Positions 45,787 to 60,176 are shown, counted from the stretch's first letter. The stretch is 64,000 bases of DNA from Coniochaeta sp. PMI_546 (GCA_021432605.1 MU271145.1:3100001-3164000), one strand, 5' to 3'. Numbers and translations: made by a program. Notes: a model not told the origin generated them from the letters alone.

Positions 45787-47508
45787 CTAGGGCGGGGCCG
45801 CTAGACGCAGAGATGCTTGATGTCTTTACTACACGTACTGGCTAGGGGGTATGGCATATCTCAATGTACCAGCTCCAGCGAGGCCACAGATCCTTAGGTC
45901 TGGGAGACGTACGGCACCATTAAGGCTGATACCTATGATATCATGAACAGGGTACTCCCTCAATGCGCTGGAGTTTGGGAGTTGAGGAACGAGATGCACC
46001 AGTGTCTGTGGTGCATAGCCGTCAGAATCTTAAATGCTCCCGCTGTTGCATTGAGACGCCCAGAAGGGAAATTCCTCAAACAGGCTGAAGTTGAAGCTGT
46101 TTCAAAAGGCTTCTGAGACTTCGATCGACTGTGGGCATCCCGCTAGGGAGCCGGGAGGATCCCAGGTTCAAAGCCCGCCGATCTCCGCTAGTACAGATTG
46201 GAAACTGCCGGATCTGCTTAGTGTACACAGCAGGATTGAGGGAAGCCACTTTATCCCGAGATTCTGTCTCGTTTGCTGTGGCTTGTTCTCTGAAACGAAG
46301 TTCCTTATAAGACTCGAGCACTGGTGAACATTCGATGACATTGGGTACATATGATGTGCAAGGCGCCAAGATCATATGTCTAAAAGTGGCCAGACATCCC
46401 AAGCAGTGCAAGCAGTGCGTGTATGCAATGCCATCATCCCTCGACGCAGACTCAGTTCAGTACGGCTTGTGATAATGGTCATAGATTTCGGTGAATTGGG
46501 TGTCGCCAAACCAAGACATTTACTCACGTACAGTAGAATTGTCATTGACTTCGACGGCTTTCATTGGAGGTGTGACCGTGCCAGGACACCATCAAGCCTG
46601 GGTATGCAAGATTGCGACCACGTGCAGTAGTACTTCCATCCATCACACTGCACGTCACATCACATTTACAACTAAATATATGCTTCAACGTGTCCCTAAG
46701 AATGCCCAGACCACTTGGCTCAGCTATCGGGCGATATTTACCAGATCCAAGCCGACAAGGCGCTTAGGAGAAGAATTACATTGATCACGACTCTCTTAAC
46801 AATACGACAGAGCTTCCAATAGCTCTGGCAGTCGTGTAATGCTCTCACAGACTCCAATGGGATATGTTTTGATCTGCGGGAGCTCCTATGTGTCTAGATG
46901 TTGGCCTCCTTTCACGGCCAACGACCCTGCCGTCCTAGCAGTGGCGTTCGAGTTCTATCTGACATCACCAGAGCAGTCGCGTCGCAGGGCTCCGTCATCC
47001 CAGCGAACGTTGCACCGCAGATGAAAGAGCCTCTTGTGGGGACTTGCGTCCCAGCAAAACAAGCAAGACTTAATCTTGAGATTTGCCATACCGCCGGTTG
47101 ACTGGAGATGGGATGGTTTCCAATGGTAGGCCGAGGACCTGACGTTGATGCCGAAATAGATTAGGCGCCCTGCGACGCCTCATGGACAAGGTTACGTGGA
47201 ACCAAAACCAATCAAGCGGTCGCCAGCATTTCTTGGAACACAGCGTGCATGAGACGGCGTGCCTTGATTCGCAAGGGTGGCACGCTGTCTGTGACAGGCT
47301 ATAGCGCCTGCATTGCACGCCACGGGCTATCAACGTCTCTTCTCGGTCTCACACACAGACGGTAGCTACCAAAAGAGAGGCCCGGATCGGACTTGAGGTC
47401 CGGATTGTGCTCGGCGATGAAGCCCAATGGATCACGCGTATTTAGCATTGCGAGCACGAATTAGACACTCAGGGGCGCTGACAAGTTGAACCTGTACTCG
47501 TAAACCGT

Positions 47509-47510
<2 letters not shown>

Positions 47511-47542
<32 letters not shown>
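47511..47542. repeat. (AG)n microsatellite
   Basis: AG dinucleotide run of about 32 nt with one AA interruption, in non-coding DNA 1.8 kb upstream of noxR. Confidence 0.9.
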
Positions 47543-49324
47543 GGCGGGGTTTTGCTGTCAGAGATGGAAGAACGAAGAGAGTCGAAGGTCGACAGGACAC
47601 TTGATATGCTCGGTGTTCTCATCAGTTTGCAAGAAGGAGGAAAATGATGGGTTGGCGTAACAGTCAACAATAGAAGCCCAATTCCAGTGTTTGACTTCCC
47701 TCCCCGGCCAAGGTGTACACTACCCAAGGTACCACCCATGGTACCTCTGGTACGGACGGTAGTTAGACCCACTCCGGCCACAATCAACCGATTCGAGATC
47801 TCGTCCCTTCCCGTCAAGCCTCACCCGCTTTCTCTTTTAAAAGGATACGTACCGTAGTAAGGTCAGCAATTAGACGGTTCATTTGGCTTCATGCTTCAAG
47901 AAAACAGCATTCGATATCTCTGCACTCAATAGAGGTCCCTCATGCCGTCAACGCAACGCTTATGGCGCCAAGTGACCCCATGAGTATGCACCAAAGGTTG
48001 GCAGAGGAAGGATGGAGTCGTTCTCCCGTTCATCGATCCTCGCTATGGGTCGAGATATTGACTTTATCGTCACACTATCTGGCGATTGAAGTCAGTGCTA
48101 AGGGGGTTCCATCCCCTTTGCTGGAACCACGGCCTCACGGCCGGGTTCAATGTTGCAAACACACCCTTGGCAAGAGAATGGTACCCCTGGAAGAAGCAGA
48201 AGGGTGACCAAGGGTTACACAATGAGCCACCACAAGTGATGCTGCACCCCCAGGAACGGAACCCCTTCCAACAACACACCCCACATGCCCCTGTAACAGA
48301 CCAGGTTCGGGACCGGCAAGCATTATCAAAAGTCAATCTGTGCTGGTTGCATGACCGGTTGTAACCTGAAGGCGGTACCTGGACCCGTGCCCATGGCCAG
48401 TCTGTCCCATGGACTACAATACGACCGTCCAAGCGCCGGCCATGCCCGTCCTGCAACCACTCAACTTCAGATTCCGGCAATATTCCCCTTCGTCTTTTCC
48501 CTCTTCTTCTCTCTCTGCGTCTGCGCACTCCCACTGAGCATCACTTAGCTCCATTCCAAGCTCACATCAATTTGCGACCTTGAAGCCAGTCCTTTCCGGA
48601 GCCTGTTGAGACTGAGAGACTTGAGAAGCCACAAGGACCTTGTCTTGTCTCGCTAATCGACTGCTACAGCCACTAACTCGATCTTACTGGGTTGATCCCA
48701 CGCACCGCATTTCGAAGGATTTCCAGCACCCGGGAGCTGGAAGTGTTTGTTGGTCCGAGGTTGTCACCAAAGCCTGTACCTACATAAGGTACAGATAGGC
48801 CCCTCGCGGAACCTACATTAGCTCAGCTCCAGCCGCTGCCATCACGCATCTTCGCTCCCACTTAACCGCATACGTCCAAATCATTAGCAGCAGGCACAAG
48901 GAGGGGCACAAATTTAGACATTGGAAAACTGGAAACTAGCGAGTACGACTTCGTGCAGGACTAGAACACTCGCCTGCGGACGACGAGATTGCATACTACC
49001 TCACCAAATCACACGCGAAGGACCCGCCCGCTAGTGAGGAAACTCGCTCGATTTCACCGACTGGCTGCTGTCAGGTCTGGAGCGGGGAACTCCTTACCGT
49101 CCTTTCATCGACTTTGACAGCGTCACAGCGCACCCCAGCCCCCGAGCTAAACCGCGTCCATCCCGACTTATAACCCCGCCAGTCACCCTCAATCCCGACC
49201 GTGGACGGTGCTGCGACTTCATAACCACCAAGCGACCGCCTACTTGATTATCTTTGACTGGCACCTCAAGTCTCCCCCGTGAGACCGGTAGGTAAGACCA
49301 GCGCTCACCAGCTGCAACTAAGCC

Positions 49325-51116
49325 ATGTCGTTGAAGCAGGTATGTCAACTTTACGAGTGTGCCCGGCAATAGTTATTCTCTACTGACAGCTGTGACAGGA
49401 AATTGAGACCTGGGTGGCCGCCCTGGCGCGGTACGACAACAACGAGTTTGACGATGCGTTGAAAGACTTCGAGAATATTGCAGACACATCAAAGATTCTC
49501 TTCAACATGGGTGTCATCCATGCCACCCTTGGCGAGCACGAGAAAGCCGTATGTTGTGATTCTCCGTCCCTGGTCACGTTCTACGGGAAAGCCCCTAACT
49601 GTCTACACTAGGTCGAATGCTACCAAAGAGCGATCAGACTGGACCAATATCTTGCCGTCGCATATTTCCAGCAAGGCGTTTCCAACTTCCTGCTTGGGGA
49701 CTTCGAGGAAGCCTTGGCAAATTTCAACGATACGCTGCTCTACCTTCGTGGCAACACTATGATCGATTATGCTCAGCTGGGTCTCCTCTTTAAGCTATAT
49801 TCCTGCGAGGTCCTGTTCAATCGCGGTCTCTGCTACATATACCTCCAGCAAAAGGATGCAGGTATGCAGGACTTGTCATATGCCGTCAAGGAGAAGGTTG
49901 TTGAAGATCACAATGTCATCGACGAGGCCATCCGGGAAGAAGCAGAGGTAGGTTGAGGACTTGCACCTTCGACTCGGTATTTACTAACACTCCACTCAAG
50001 GGCTACACAGTCTTCTCTATCCCTGTTGGTGTCGTTTACCGGCCAAACGAGGCCAAGGTACGGAATCTGAAGACAAAGGATTACCTCGGAAAAGCTCGTC
50101 TGGTGGCCGCTTCGGATCGTGCCAACGCCTTCACAGGCTTTGCTGGGGCCGAGATCCGAAATGCTTCCAAAACGGAAATCAAGGATGACCGCCCCGCGGA
50201 TAATATCTCATTCGCAGCCACGAACCTCGTGAAACCTAATCTCCAGAGCAGGAGACAACAGTCGGAACCACCAAACAATCGAAACGTCTTCCCACCCACA
50301 CCGCCGCCAGATAGCGACAGGGGTCCATCCTCAGGCATGAGCCGCGGTGCGTCGGTACGGAACGGACCGAAGCCGATGCCACCTAGGCTCAACATCGACA
50401 AAGCGCGACCCAATGAGCGCTTCGAGAAGGAGTCACCACAAGACCGTGCAAGACCACAGCGAGCCGCGTCTGCCGCGCCTACCAGGGGCCTTTCACAACG
50501 TGAGGCCGTGAGGAGAACACAGCCCGCCGAGGACGAAGACGCTTATCCCGACGAGTTGTATGATATGTACCAGGGCGGTAACGGGAACTCGAGGAGTAGT
50601 CGTGGGCAGGGACAGCGCCGGCCGCCTCCACAACGGTACATTGAAGAGGAGGACGAGGGTGGAAGTGACTACGACGACGGTTCGTTCGACGAAGGAGAGT
50701 TCGAGATGGTTTCAAATCGCAGACCGGGGACGAACTCGATGTCCTCTGGCTCCAGAGCTATGTCCAGGAGACCCGAAATCCGCAAAATTCGGGTCAAGGT
50801 CCACGCCGGTGACGTCCGTTATATCATGATTGGTGCCGCAGTTGAGTTCCCCGACCTGGTCGACAAGATCCGGGACAAGTTCGGGATTCGCCGCAGGTTC
50901 AAGATTAAGGTGAAAGACGATGATGCACCTGACGGAGAGATGATTACCATGGGCGACCAGGATGATCTAGACATGGTTATCATGACTGTCAAGCAGCAGG
51001 CGAGGAAACAAAGGCTCGATTCTGGAAAGATGGAGGTGAGTTCGAATTTGCCTCGCGTACTACCTAGAGAATCGCACACTAATTCAGCTTGCCAGGTCTG
51101 GGTTCAGGAAGTATAG
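49325..51116 (+). CDS. noxR: NADPH oxidase regulator NoxR (p67phox-like)
   Basis: Five exons, 49325-49339 (MSLKQ), 49399-49548, 49612-49947, 50001-51035 and 51096-51116, 518 aa. NoxR binds Rac and activates NoxA/NoxB at the membrane, controlling hyphal fusion, sexual development, symbiosis and infection structures. Seen: N-terminal TPR array (WVAALARYDNNEFDDALKDF; NMGVIHATLGEHEKA; AYFQQGVSNFLLGDFEEAL; LFNRGLCYIYLQQKDAG), the conserved activation segment GYTVFSIPVGVVYRP, a long Pro/Arg-rich middle, and a C-terminal PB1 domain (about 427-505: RKIRVKVHAGDVRYI ... GDQDDLDMVI). The last exon encodes only VWVQEV. The last intron is 60 nt, a multiple of three, with no in-frame stop. Confidence 0.95.
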
Positions 51117-52002
51117 ATACACAATCTCTTCGACGGCGGTCACCCTTGATACCCCTAAACGAACCGATGCCGGCGTTTGAAATACGAAATAATGACAAGC
51201 TCTCTCTCCCTTCATCAACATTTTATCTCAATTTAGTCATTTTCTACGCATATTGGTTGGAACACCTCGGCCTCACCTCCCCCTGCGGCAACCTTTCGTA
51301 GTCCACAAGCATTTCTATGTATATGAGACCTGAGAAGCAGTATAATGGGCTGTCGTTGGCGTGCTTGACACTATCCTCCTGTCTTGAAGTGACGGTACAC
51401 TATCTACGGGTACGACGTTGTATCATATGGGCTATGGCCATCGGGGATTTCTCAGAGCTATCTTGAAGCGTTGGCGGGCTCGGTTCTCAAGTACTGGCGG
51501 CAATGGATATGACTAGAATTGGTGGACGATATCTGTAAAGATAGTAATGAGACGTCTTTACTGCCCCCCTTGTGACCGAGGCGCGTAATTCATCTCAGTG
51601 CTAGCAACCTGGCGCATATGTCAAGAGTACTTCTTGCAACACATCCTTGACAAGCATTCAGTCGATACGATCCCAAGACCCGTCCATTTTGCTCACAACA
51701 CAGAGATAATACATTCGTAGCTTATGCTGAAACATGTTACAGACAACGGACGAACTGGGCAAACCTCAAGACCGGAACTGGCTTCTGGCCCGGCCTTTCC
51801 CGGCATTTTCATACTTGTACAACTCCCCGCTACCCTTGAAAGAAGCGTAACTGGCTCGGCTTTCCTATAGATGCTCAAATCATCTCAGGGCTATGTCCCA
51901 GTCTCTGGCCGCAAAAAAAGACAATTACCGTAACTCCAGACCAATTCCCTGATGCAACCTCCTCCATGACAACATCCATGACAACACCTCTTCCACCACC
52001 CC
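51117..52002. other. Convergent spacer, noxR and PRP8
   Basis: 886 bp containing both 3' UTRs. No additional gene, repeat or RNA recognised. Confidence 0.5.
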
Positions 52003-55000
52003 TCAGGCAAAATTGTCTTGCCTATCCACCCATATATCTTCCAGCTCTTGAAACGAGACAAAGTGAATCGGCCGGTGTACATGAGAGTAGAAGGGAGCAG
52101 GCGTGTCCAGCTTGACGTGGACAGGTTTCTTCTCAATACCACCGAAGGCGCTGCCCATGAAGCTATAGTTCCAGCGCCCGTTATCCGGCACGAGGAAGAA
52201 GCCCTTGAACCGCGGGCTGAGCAGCAGCTTGCGCTTCTCGCCCATGGTCGTCGTAAATCCTTGCGGTTGGTCGATGCCCACGTCTTTATTCTCCGCGCCC
52301 CACTTGTAGCCCTGCGGCGTAAGTGCCCAAGCAGAGAGAGAGACACTGCCCGGTGTGAATGAGACAGTGACCGTCAGTGTATTGCGCTTATCCCACTCTG
52401 GATGCGCTTCTAGGAGTCTCGCGTGGTCGGTCACGTCCATAGCCGACATGTATGGCGGCTCGTTGCCCGACATGGTGTGGATAATGCCGAGTGGCTCCAT
52501 GTCCTTGAGATACTCGTGCTGGGGCAGATGATGTGGAAGTTGCACATTCCGGAGACCACCGATCTGAGGGACCATGACGATGCACTTTATCTCCTTGACC
52601 TGGTCGTTGTCGGGCGGTGATGATCCATAGAGATACCCAGCAACTTGCACCCGAAGGTCCGCAATCTGGATAAAACGCTTGAGAACGTTGTTTGGCATCA
52701 CATATGTTATGTCATCCACCTCGTTATCGACCGGGGACACATAGATGTTGTTCGCCCTTGTTCGCAGGTTGGATGTTGCGATCGCCCGAGTACGCCACTC
52801 TGTCTTGGAAGCAAATGTCTGTTGCTCGAATTGCGACGTCGTTGTCACGATAATCTCTTCTCCGTGCACGTTCTGCGTCTTCGTGGTGACAGCAGTGAGC
52901 TGCTGCTGCTCCTGCTGTTGTTTCTCGATCTCGGCGGCCTGTTGTCGCTGCATCGATGGCGCGGAAATCTCCATACCAAGGATAATGTCACGGACTTCAC
53001 TGCTCGTCAAGCTCGAAACGTTGACGTTATTTTTCTTTCCATAGTCATTGAGGATTAGATCTCGAAGCTGTGTTTCGACCTTGATCCAGTCCTCATCGGA
53101 CAGCGACGGCCAAATGTGATGATCCAGCGTGATGATTGTCTTATCAGGGCGCAGTATAAGCTTGGTCTTGTCCTGATTGACATGTAGGGCACGAAGAATG
53201 AGGATCAATCTAGAGAAGGCCGTGTACGACGAGATGCTCTTCAACCCTGTTGCGAGAGGAATGTCAGTTAATGATCACAAAAGAGAGCTGCTGCACGTAG
53301 AAACTGGAACTCACATTCGTCGTAGAGATTGAACAAGATCATGGCCGGTTCCGTGGCACGAAGGATCATGTCTCCGAGTTTTTCAACCTTCATCGCCGCC
53401 TGGAATGGGAGTTGAAGTTCCGAGGCACGAATGGAGATATTTGGGAAATCGAGAAGGTTTACTTCCAGAGGATCGAGCAGACCCTTACGAGTGACGATCA
53501 GCTGCTTTGGTTGTTCTTCAACCGGAAGCGAGCGGATGAGAGCAGCGACCTCTTCAGCTGTCTTCCATTTGGCCAACTGACCAAGACGCTTTTGGCCAGC
53601 CCATACGCTAGTATGAATAATCTTCAGGAAGAGCTGTCCAGTCCGAGGATTGAAGATGAAGATAGCTCCATTGATGGGCTTGGTCGTCAAGTTACCCTCG
53701 AATGTCTTGTGGATGGTCACGCGATAGACATTGGTATCGTCTATGAATAGCTGTGTCTGGTTGCTGAAGAGCTCTGAATAGTTCTGCGAATTCAGAAACT
53801 CTTGGTTGCTCTCAGAAGCGTACAGTTGCAGACCTTTTCTTATTCTCTCTCGAAGCACACTGAAGGAACATTAGCACGCGTGCACAAGTCAGACCAGAGT
53901 GATGCGGAACTTACTAAAGAGCCGGATTTGACTTCATGATCTTGCCCATGGCTTGCTGGATGAGCAGCTTGAGACCGGGGAAGTACTGTCCGTATGCGGA
54001 GTACAGGTTGTATGCCAGGTCAATGCCTATCATGAGCCCTGTTGCGGATGGGTAGAGGCTCATGCTGTCGGTGGTATAGTCGAGGTACTTCGCCCTGACA
54101 TATCTCTCAATGTCATGGGAGTCGTAGTCTCCGTATCGCAGCTGGACGTCTATCCAGAACTTATTTGTTGTGGTTGCTTCAATGGTGTCTTTGGTGTCGA
54201 ACAACAACGAAGGCCTGGTGACATTCCATTTCTGGCTGGCGAATAACTGGATATCTGCGCAAGAGCTGTTCATCTTGTACGACTTTCTGGGATGGATCGT
54301 CTCCTTTTGAACAGACTCGATACCGAGGGCCTCCAGTTCCTGGTCAAACACTTGACACAGATCCATGACCACAGACTCATGTATCTTCTGCCACAGATGA
54401 GCCCTGAAGATCTGAATCAGGGAGATCTTGAGCGTAGGGATCTTGCCGTGCAAGAAGATACCTGTAAGATCAAGCTGCACCTGAAAACCAACGTAGACAT
54501 TTGCACGGTTGATGGTCGGAGACCACCACAGTGTGAAACGACGATTAGGTATTTGATTCAATCCACTCCTTTGAGCATTTGTGAGCTTCTTGAATTTCAT
54601 ACTCTCCTCAAATCCACTCGCCCTTTCCCAGAACAACCCTTCCCAGCTAGGGAACCCGGTTGCTTTGAAAAGCGTGTGCTCAAGGATAGTCTCAACACCG
54701 CCTAACGCCTGAATAACGTCGGTGCGGTACGCATTGAGGTTCCACAGTTTGCCATCGTGCCTCTGGCTTGTCCACCAGAAGGGATTGCTCTTCATAAGCT
54801 GGTAGATCTTGAACTCGGCCCTGGCTCGGAAACCCTTGTCGAAGCTGAGCGTGCTGCGATCCTTCTGGAAGAGGGTGTTGATACGCGGCAAGCCGCGGTC
54901 CCAACTGTCTTCCAGGTCTTCCAGCGTGAGCCGTCTGTTCTGCTGGTTTGCTTCGAGACGCTTCTGCGAGTACTCGGTCCACACACGCTGAGAGTCGACG

Positions 55001-58000
55001 AACTCAGCTTCCCAAGGAATGATATAACGGAAGATGTTGGGGATCAAGGTCTCCTCATCATGCGTCATACCAGCACGATAATGGGTAACGCCAACGTCGG
55101 TCTGCTTTGACCAACGCTTGTCGCTGGTAGGAATCAGGATATGGGAACCGGAGATCATGCCGAGACCACCAAGTTCCTTCGGCGTGTAGAATACAGCTGG
55201 CGGGAAACGGGAAGGCATTTTGGAGTTGAGTCCGATCTTGACACGCGTCTGGATTTTGGTCTCACATTTGACAATGGTATCGAGGAGATTGACGGTGGAG
55301 ACGGCAGCTTCGCGGTAATAAGTAAACAGGGCAATGAGTGCTGTGTTCCACTTATTTGCGATCTTGGTGAACGTCGTTGAACCGGATGACATGAGAATCT
55401 GCCGAATACGGTTGTTGAACTTCTGTACATCTTCTTCGGTGACCTGTAAGAAGGCATGTGCGGTACGCTCCTTCGTAGTGTTGTCGACCAGTGACCACAC
55501 ACTGTCCTTCACCGGGAACTCGTCGTTCTGATTCCGAATTTTTGGAAGTATACGGACTTCGAACCCACACATGGAGAACAAGAGATTGGGGTTGTCCCTG
55601 CTGTAGACGCTGGCAAAGGTATCGTCCCATTCAATGGTGGTAACAGACCTTGGCAGGCGGTTCTTGAGATCCCAAAAGACGGCTCGACCAAGATTTACGT
55701 CATGCCGCATCAAACGCATGCGCGAGTCTCTAGGCCAGCATTTCTTGCTCTTGTAACCGATAACATTCTCGAAGTTGGGATCAGGCTGCTCGGTCAGGAA
55801 CCGTTGGATGAGGTCTCTCGATTCCTCGGCGGTGAAGCGCAGGAATACCCAGATCTTGTCGATGTACCTGGTATACAAGCGGATAGGGTGCTTAGTCTCG
55901 GTCTCCCTGTCCCGGAACTGAAGAAAATCATTCGGGGCCGAAGGCGGTCCGGCAATCTCACTCGCGCGTTGCGGGCCAAGTAAAAGTAGATCTAGGATGA
56001 GTCCATAGTACTGGAACACGAAAGCAGAGAACTGCAAGCCGCGGATCATGCCGTAACTGTTGACGTGGCTCATGTCCTTGTACGTAAGAGTGACATTATT
56101 TTTGGCCGTAATGTAGTCTGCCAAGTTGTGGTCCATGATCAGACGGAGGAGTGAGTTCAAGAGTGTCAACTCAATCTTTTCGTACACTTTGGAGAGTTGC
56201 GTCTCGATCATGACATTGCACTCGCCATCTGCCGTCTCCCATACCTTATCGAGGTTGTTGATGCCTTGCGCCCACTTGTAGACGAGGAGGGGGGGAACCT
56301 CTGAATCGGAAGGCTTGATCCAGGCTGGAAACAGATGTCGCTGGTCAGCCTGATACCACAGGTATTGATCCAGGTAAGCATCGCTGATCTTTTCAATAGG
56401 CTCGATATCATAGACCGGGTTGATGGTGCTGTAATTATCGTTCATATCGATGCCAACTTCTTTGAATGCTCGCTGAGTGAGCAAGAAACGCTTGATCCGC
56501 TCCAAGGTGGTTCCAGGGCTATCGTAGGCTTGTTCGATCAGAGCCAGTTCCTCTCTCTGGCTCTGATTCAACCTGCCCTTTGTCGAATATGCTTCACGCA
56601 GGCGCTCCAGAGCCAGGATAAGGATTTTCGTGTCGTGCTTGTATGAGACACTAGGAAAGGGAATGGGCGAGAACTTTCGTGACTCCAACCAGTGCACTGT
56701 GGTGGTATAAATCGCGACAGCCTCTTCTGAGGAGACATATGGGCCATCCTTCATGTGATTATGCTGTCGCTCCTGCTCAGCCTTTAGCCACAAACGCGTC
56801 AACCGTCCGACATTTTTCTTGGCCACGGTCTTGTCAACTGTCGCTCCCCTCCGGATTCGCTCCCTGTTATAGTGAGCGACTGATATCCACCAGTCAGCCT
56901 TAGATTTGACATATCTCAAAATGATGTTCTCGATCGCGGCGGGCAGTCCAGGCACCTTCCAGGGAATGTTGCTCTTCCAACACCTCCATGCCTCCGATAG
57001 ATGCTGCAGGACAGTATTGACCTTGCTCTGCTTTATACCTTCGGGCATCATGTCCATCAGATCAGCCATTACAGAGGCGCGAAGTTCAAGGTCGAAATGA
57101 GACTCCACGCGCTGCTTCGTAACGGTCTTGGCGACTCCCTTGCTATGCCGACCCTCGAATTGACGGGAAAGGAGGTTGCCGAGCCAGCGTTCCAACAAAG
57201 GGATGATACCGCGCATGAAGAAGAGCCAAACCCTCCATGCTGGCGCCCAAAAGCCACACCCAGGACCTTTGCCCACCGGTCCGGCATTGAAGCGGTAGTA
57301 AATGAGATGTTTTAGATCTTTGCAGGACCGGATTTGGTGCATCAGCTTGTACTTGTACCTGTACATACCAGTGAGCTGACCAACGTGGTTGAAAGCATAG
57401 AGAATGCCGTCGGCCAACTGGAAGGCATCGATGTTGCCAAGTCTGTATTGAACCTGAGCATCGACGATGAGTTTTGTCAACCTCAAGATTTCTCGCATCA
57501 AATGAAAAGCATTGCCAAATCTCGACTTCTTGCGCTCCTTGGTGGTAAGGGTCTTGACAGGTTTCAAGTTAAAGTTGTAGTCGAGATGAAGGTAGGTGAG
57601 ATTCTTTCGATGGATGAGGAGGTTGAGCATGTTGAAGCCTTGCCGACAGACTTGCAAGCCGGCTTCGACCCAATCAATGGTGGTCTGCTGGAAGAACTTT
57701 GTCTGTTTCAGGGTCCGGAGAAGATCTTGCCGCTGCAAGGCCTTGGGCTTTTTCTTGTGAAGCTCATTCAAGACGTAGGACTTCAGCAGCTTCTGATAAG
57801 ACACTCGAACTTTCACTGGCTGTTTTGGCGGGCAATGTTCGAGGTACCACTGCTTCACAAGGGGCACGTCCTGAGCTCGCACCATATGGCCAGATCGACG
57901 GTCGAAGGGGAACGGCGCCCACCACAACTCAATGGCTCTCGCTGTGTCCTCGGTTGCCAGTTCCTCCTCTGCCATGAAGGGCTCGACATGAGCGGGTAGC

Positions 58001-59241
58001 TCGAAGGCTTCATCCTCCGGTTCTTCGTTGCGACCTTTCCCGAACAACTCATCTTCGTGACTCAAGGTTACGTTCTTCGGGGCAACGGCACGAGAGGAGA
58101 TTGGGTTGATACTGGGATCGAAATGGAATGCAGGCAAGTCCGGATCTTCGGTCCTGGTGTACACAACTTGGGGGTATGAATGCCAAGACAGCTGCACGCT
58201 TCTGGGAAGCGAGTTATAGAGATATGGGTAGGCAACCCGACACTCAGTCCGGATAGGGTTTCGGAAAATAATCCGATCAATAGCGTTGAACTCGCCGAAA
58301 TCCTCGTCATTTGGATCAATGTCCTTGTACAGAGGCTCGAAACGGGGCCCGCCCGGAAGAGCAACATTGAGGGCTTTGGCGGTGAGGAAGCTCTTCATTT
58401 CGAAGAGGTAGAAATAGTTTTTGTCAACCACCTCTGAGATGAGAGGCCGACTAAGGCGGAATAAAGTCGCCATTTGCGGTAGGGTAAGGTTCCATTTCTT
58501 GTAGCTCGGTCCGTTGACGTGGCTCGTGTCGCTAAGGGGTCTAGGGTCATAGAACCACTCATAGACAGCTGCGTCCTCCTCTTCGTCTAAATCCATCTGG
58601 ATAGGCTCCAACGGTTCGACATCCTCGATGTTTTCGGACCATGAAAGCGGCGGCTCCTCGTCGTCGAAGGGGGGAAACCGCATACGCTTGAAGAGTCTTC
58701 GATCGCTCTTCTCCTTGCGCATGATTGTCCACATAGTAGCCCACTGCGCGTAAAACACCGGCTCGATGACGCGCGGGATCTCGTTGACGAGAGTCAGGCA
58801 ACCATTGACGTGGTAGAGAACCTTGACTTCTCTCGCCGATTCCCAGGGCATCGGCATATTCTCCAACAACTTTAGCACTGCATGCGGCATAAATTTTAAG
58901 GCTCCCAGGTAACTTCGCTTGTCATTGGTGTACCTCTTCTGTGAAACATCGCCGATATCCTTGACGATCTTCCGCAAATGCTCCGGTGGCATGTCGGCCT
59001 TCTGTGTCTCGATGAAACCGCCCTTGCGCTTCTCTCCAAAGCGGTTGCGCTGATTCCGAAGCCATTCCTTTTTCTTCTGTGCGAACTTGGCAACCTGGGG
59101 ATCAGCCGGGGGGAGATAGCCAGGTGGCGGAGGAGCTGGAATGGCTGGCGGCGGTGGAAGAGATGATGGAGGACCTGGAGGCGGAGGAGGAGGAGGAGGA
59201 CCCCATCCTGGAGGTGGTGGTGGCGGCTGAAAGGAAGACAT
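52003..59241 (-). CDS. PRP8: Pre-mRNA-processing-splicing factor PRP8
   Basis: Three exons, 59241-53915, 53859-53315 and 53246-52003, 2371 aa. Prp8 is the central U5 snRNP scaffold that cradles the spliceosome active site. The N-terminus is Pro-rich ([10 protein letters not shown] runs), then [23 protein letters not shown]2/RT/thumb region with [20 protein letters not shown] and [13 protein letters not shown]-type blocks; endonuclease-like, RNase H-like and C-terminal Jab1/MPN domains ([24 protein letters not shown] as [13 protein letters not shown]). It ends [11 protein letters not shown]. Sequence identity to the family is very high by eye. The usual intein insertion point before the Cys of MCGFEVR (codon 55569-55567) is empty. 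Both introns are in the 3' third (55 and 68 nt). Divergent to eIF3c. Confidence 0.98.
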
Positions 59242-60176
59242 CGCGATGTCGGTGGTGCGATGGACGGTAGGCCGGGGTCGAAGATAACAGGTCGCAAAGC
59301 GTGGTGCCGACCACCACGAACACCTGGTCTCCTTATATTAAAGCAGACAGACTATCAAAGCACACAGTCTTGGGGGAGATTCTTGAAAGTGCTGATGTCA
59401 TCAAGCAGGGTCTGAGATTCCGCTGAACCGAATGCGTGGATGTATTCAGGTCTCGCAACAGTCCACAGCGATGACCGCGATGATGAGCACTGGTTCTCTA
59501 AACATAGGAAAACTCAAGATGTCGAACTTTGAGTTGCCGTATCGCGAGTGGAGATTTTTTTGGAGTTGGGACGACGCGACAGAACTGCGCTAGTCCCGAA
59601 TGGGACCAGGAAGCTCAGCCACTCACGTGACAGCTCGGGAGAGTTGTCACAGTGTATTTATTCAGTGTTGGTTTTATTGATACCTTATTGATGCCTGCTC
59701 GAGATTGACTCACTTGACATTACCGCACGACATGATAAAACACACTTACCTCGGTAGTTTGTACATGCTTGCTAGTGATAACAAACTATATGGCATATGA
59801 ATTTGGCGTGCATGATACAGTCACTTCTCGGCAGGTCGTAGCGCACAGAACTGACATTAGCAACTTGAGTGTTGTGTGTGGAGCTGGCATCTGGCAGGCA
59901 CCTGGTGCATTACTAGCCACCTGTCAGAAATCCGCGTCGCCTTCCTCCTCGCAATTCGCTGAGCCCCAAAACCTCAACCCCACCAAAATTCACCAAATTT
60001 TAAACTTTGGTTTTTGACCCCTCTGGAACTGCCTGCCTTTGATCGGGTCTTTGCTCTTGTCCTAGACTGCGTCTGGAGATTCGAGCCACCTGATACCTCA
60101 CACGCACGACCAACATCGATCAAGGAACCCTCACCATCAAGATCCTGGTATCAGACGTCCTTCGATAACCGCCAAA
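59242..60176. promoter_or_regulatory. Divergent promoter region of PRP8 and eIF3c
   Basis: 935 bp between the two ATGs, therefore carrying both promoters and leaders. CT-rich stretches precede each start. No gene recognised. Confidence 0.6.

Larger units (their letters stand above)
44945..49324. other. Sparse 4.4-kb region between CCS1 and noxR
   Basis: Holds the CCS1 3' UTR at the left and the noxR promoter and probable long leader at the right (pyrimidine-rich from about 48.5 kb). Between them I find a coding-like relic at 45.4-45.8 kb, an AG microsatellite at 47.5 kb and GGTACC-type words near 47.73-47.76 kb. Other frames are short and unsupported. Confidence 0.45.

Noticed and set aside
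46160-46200. B-box-like AGGTTCAAAGCC
   Set aside because: No cloverleaf can be built around it.
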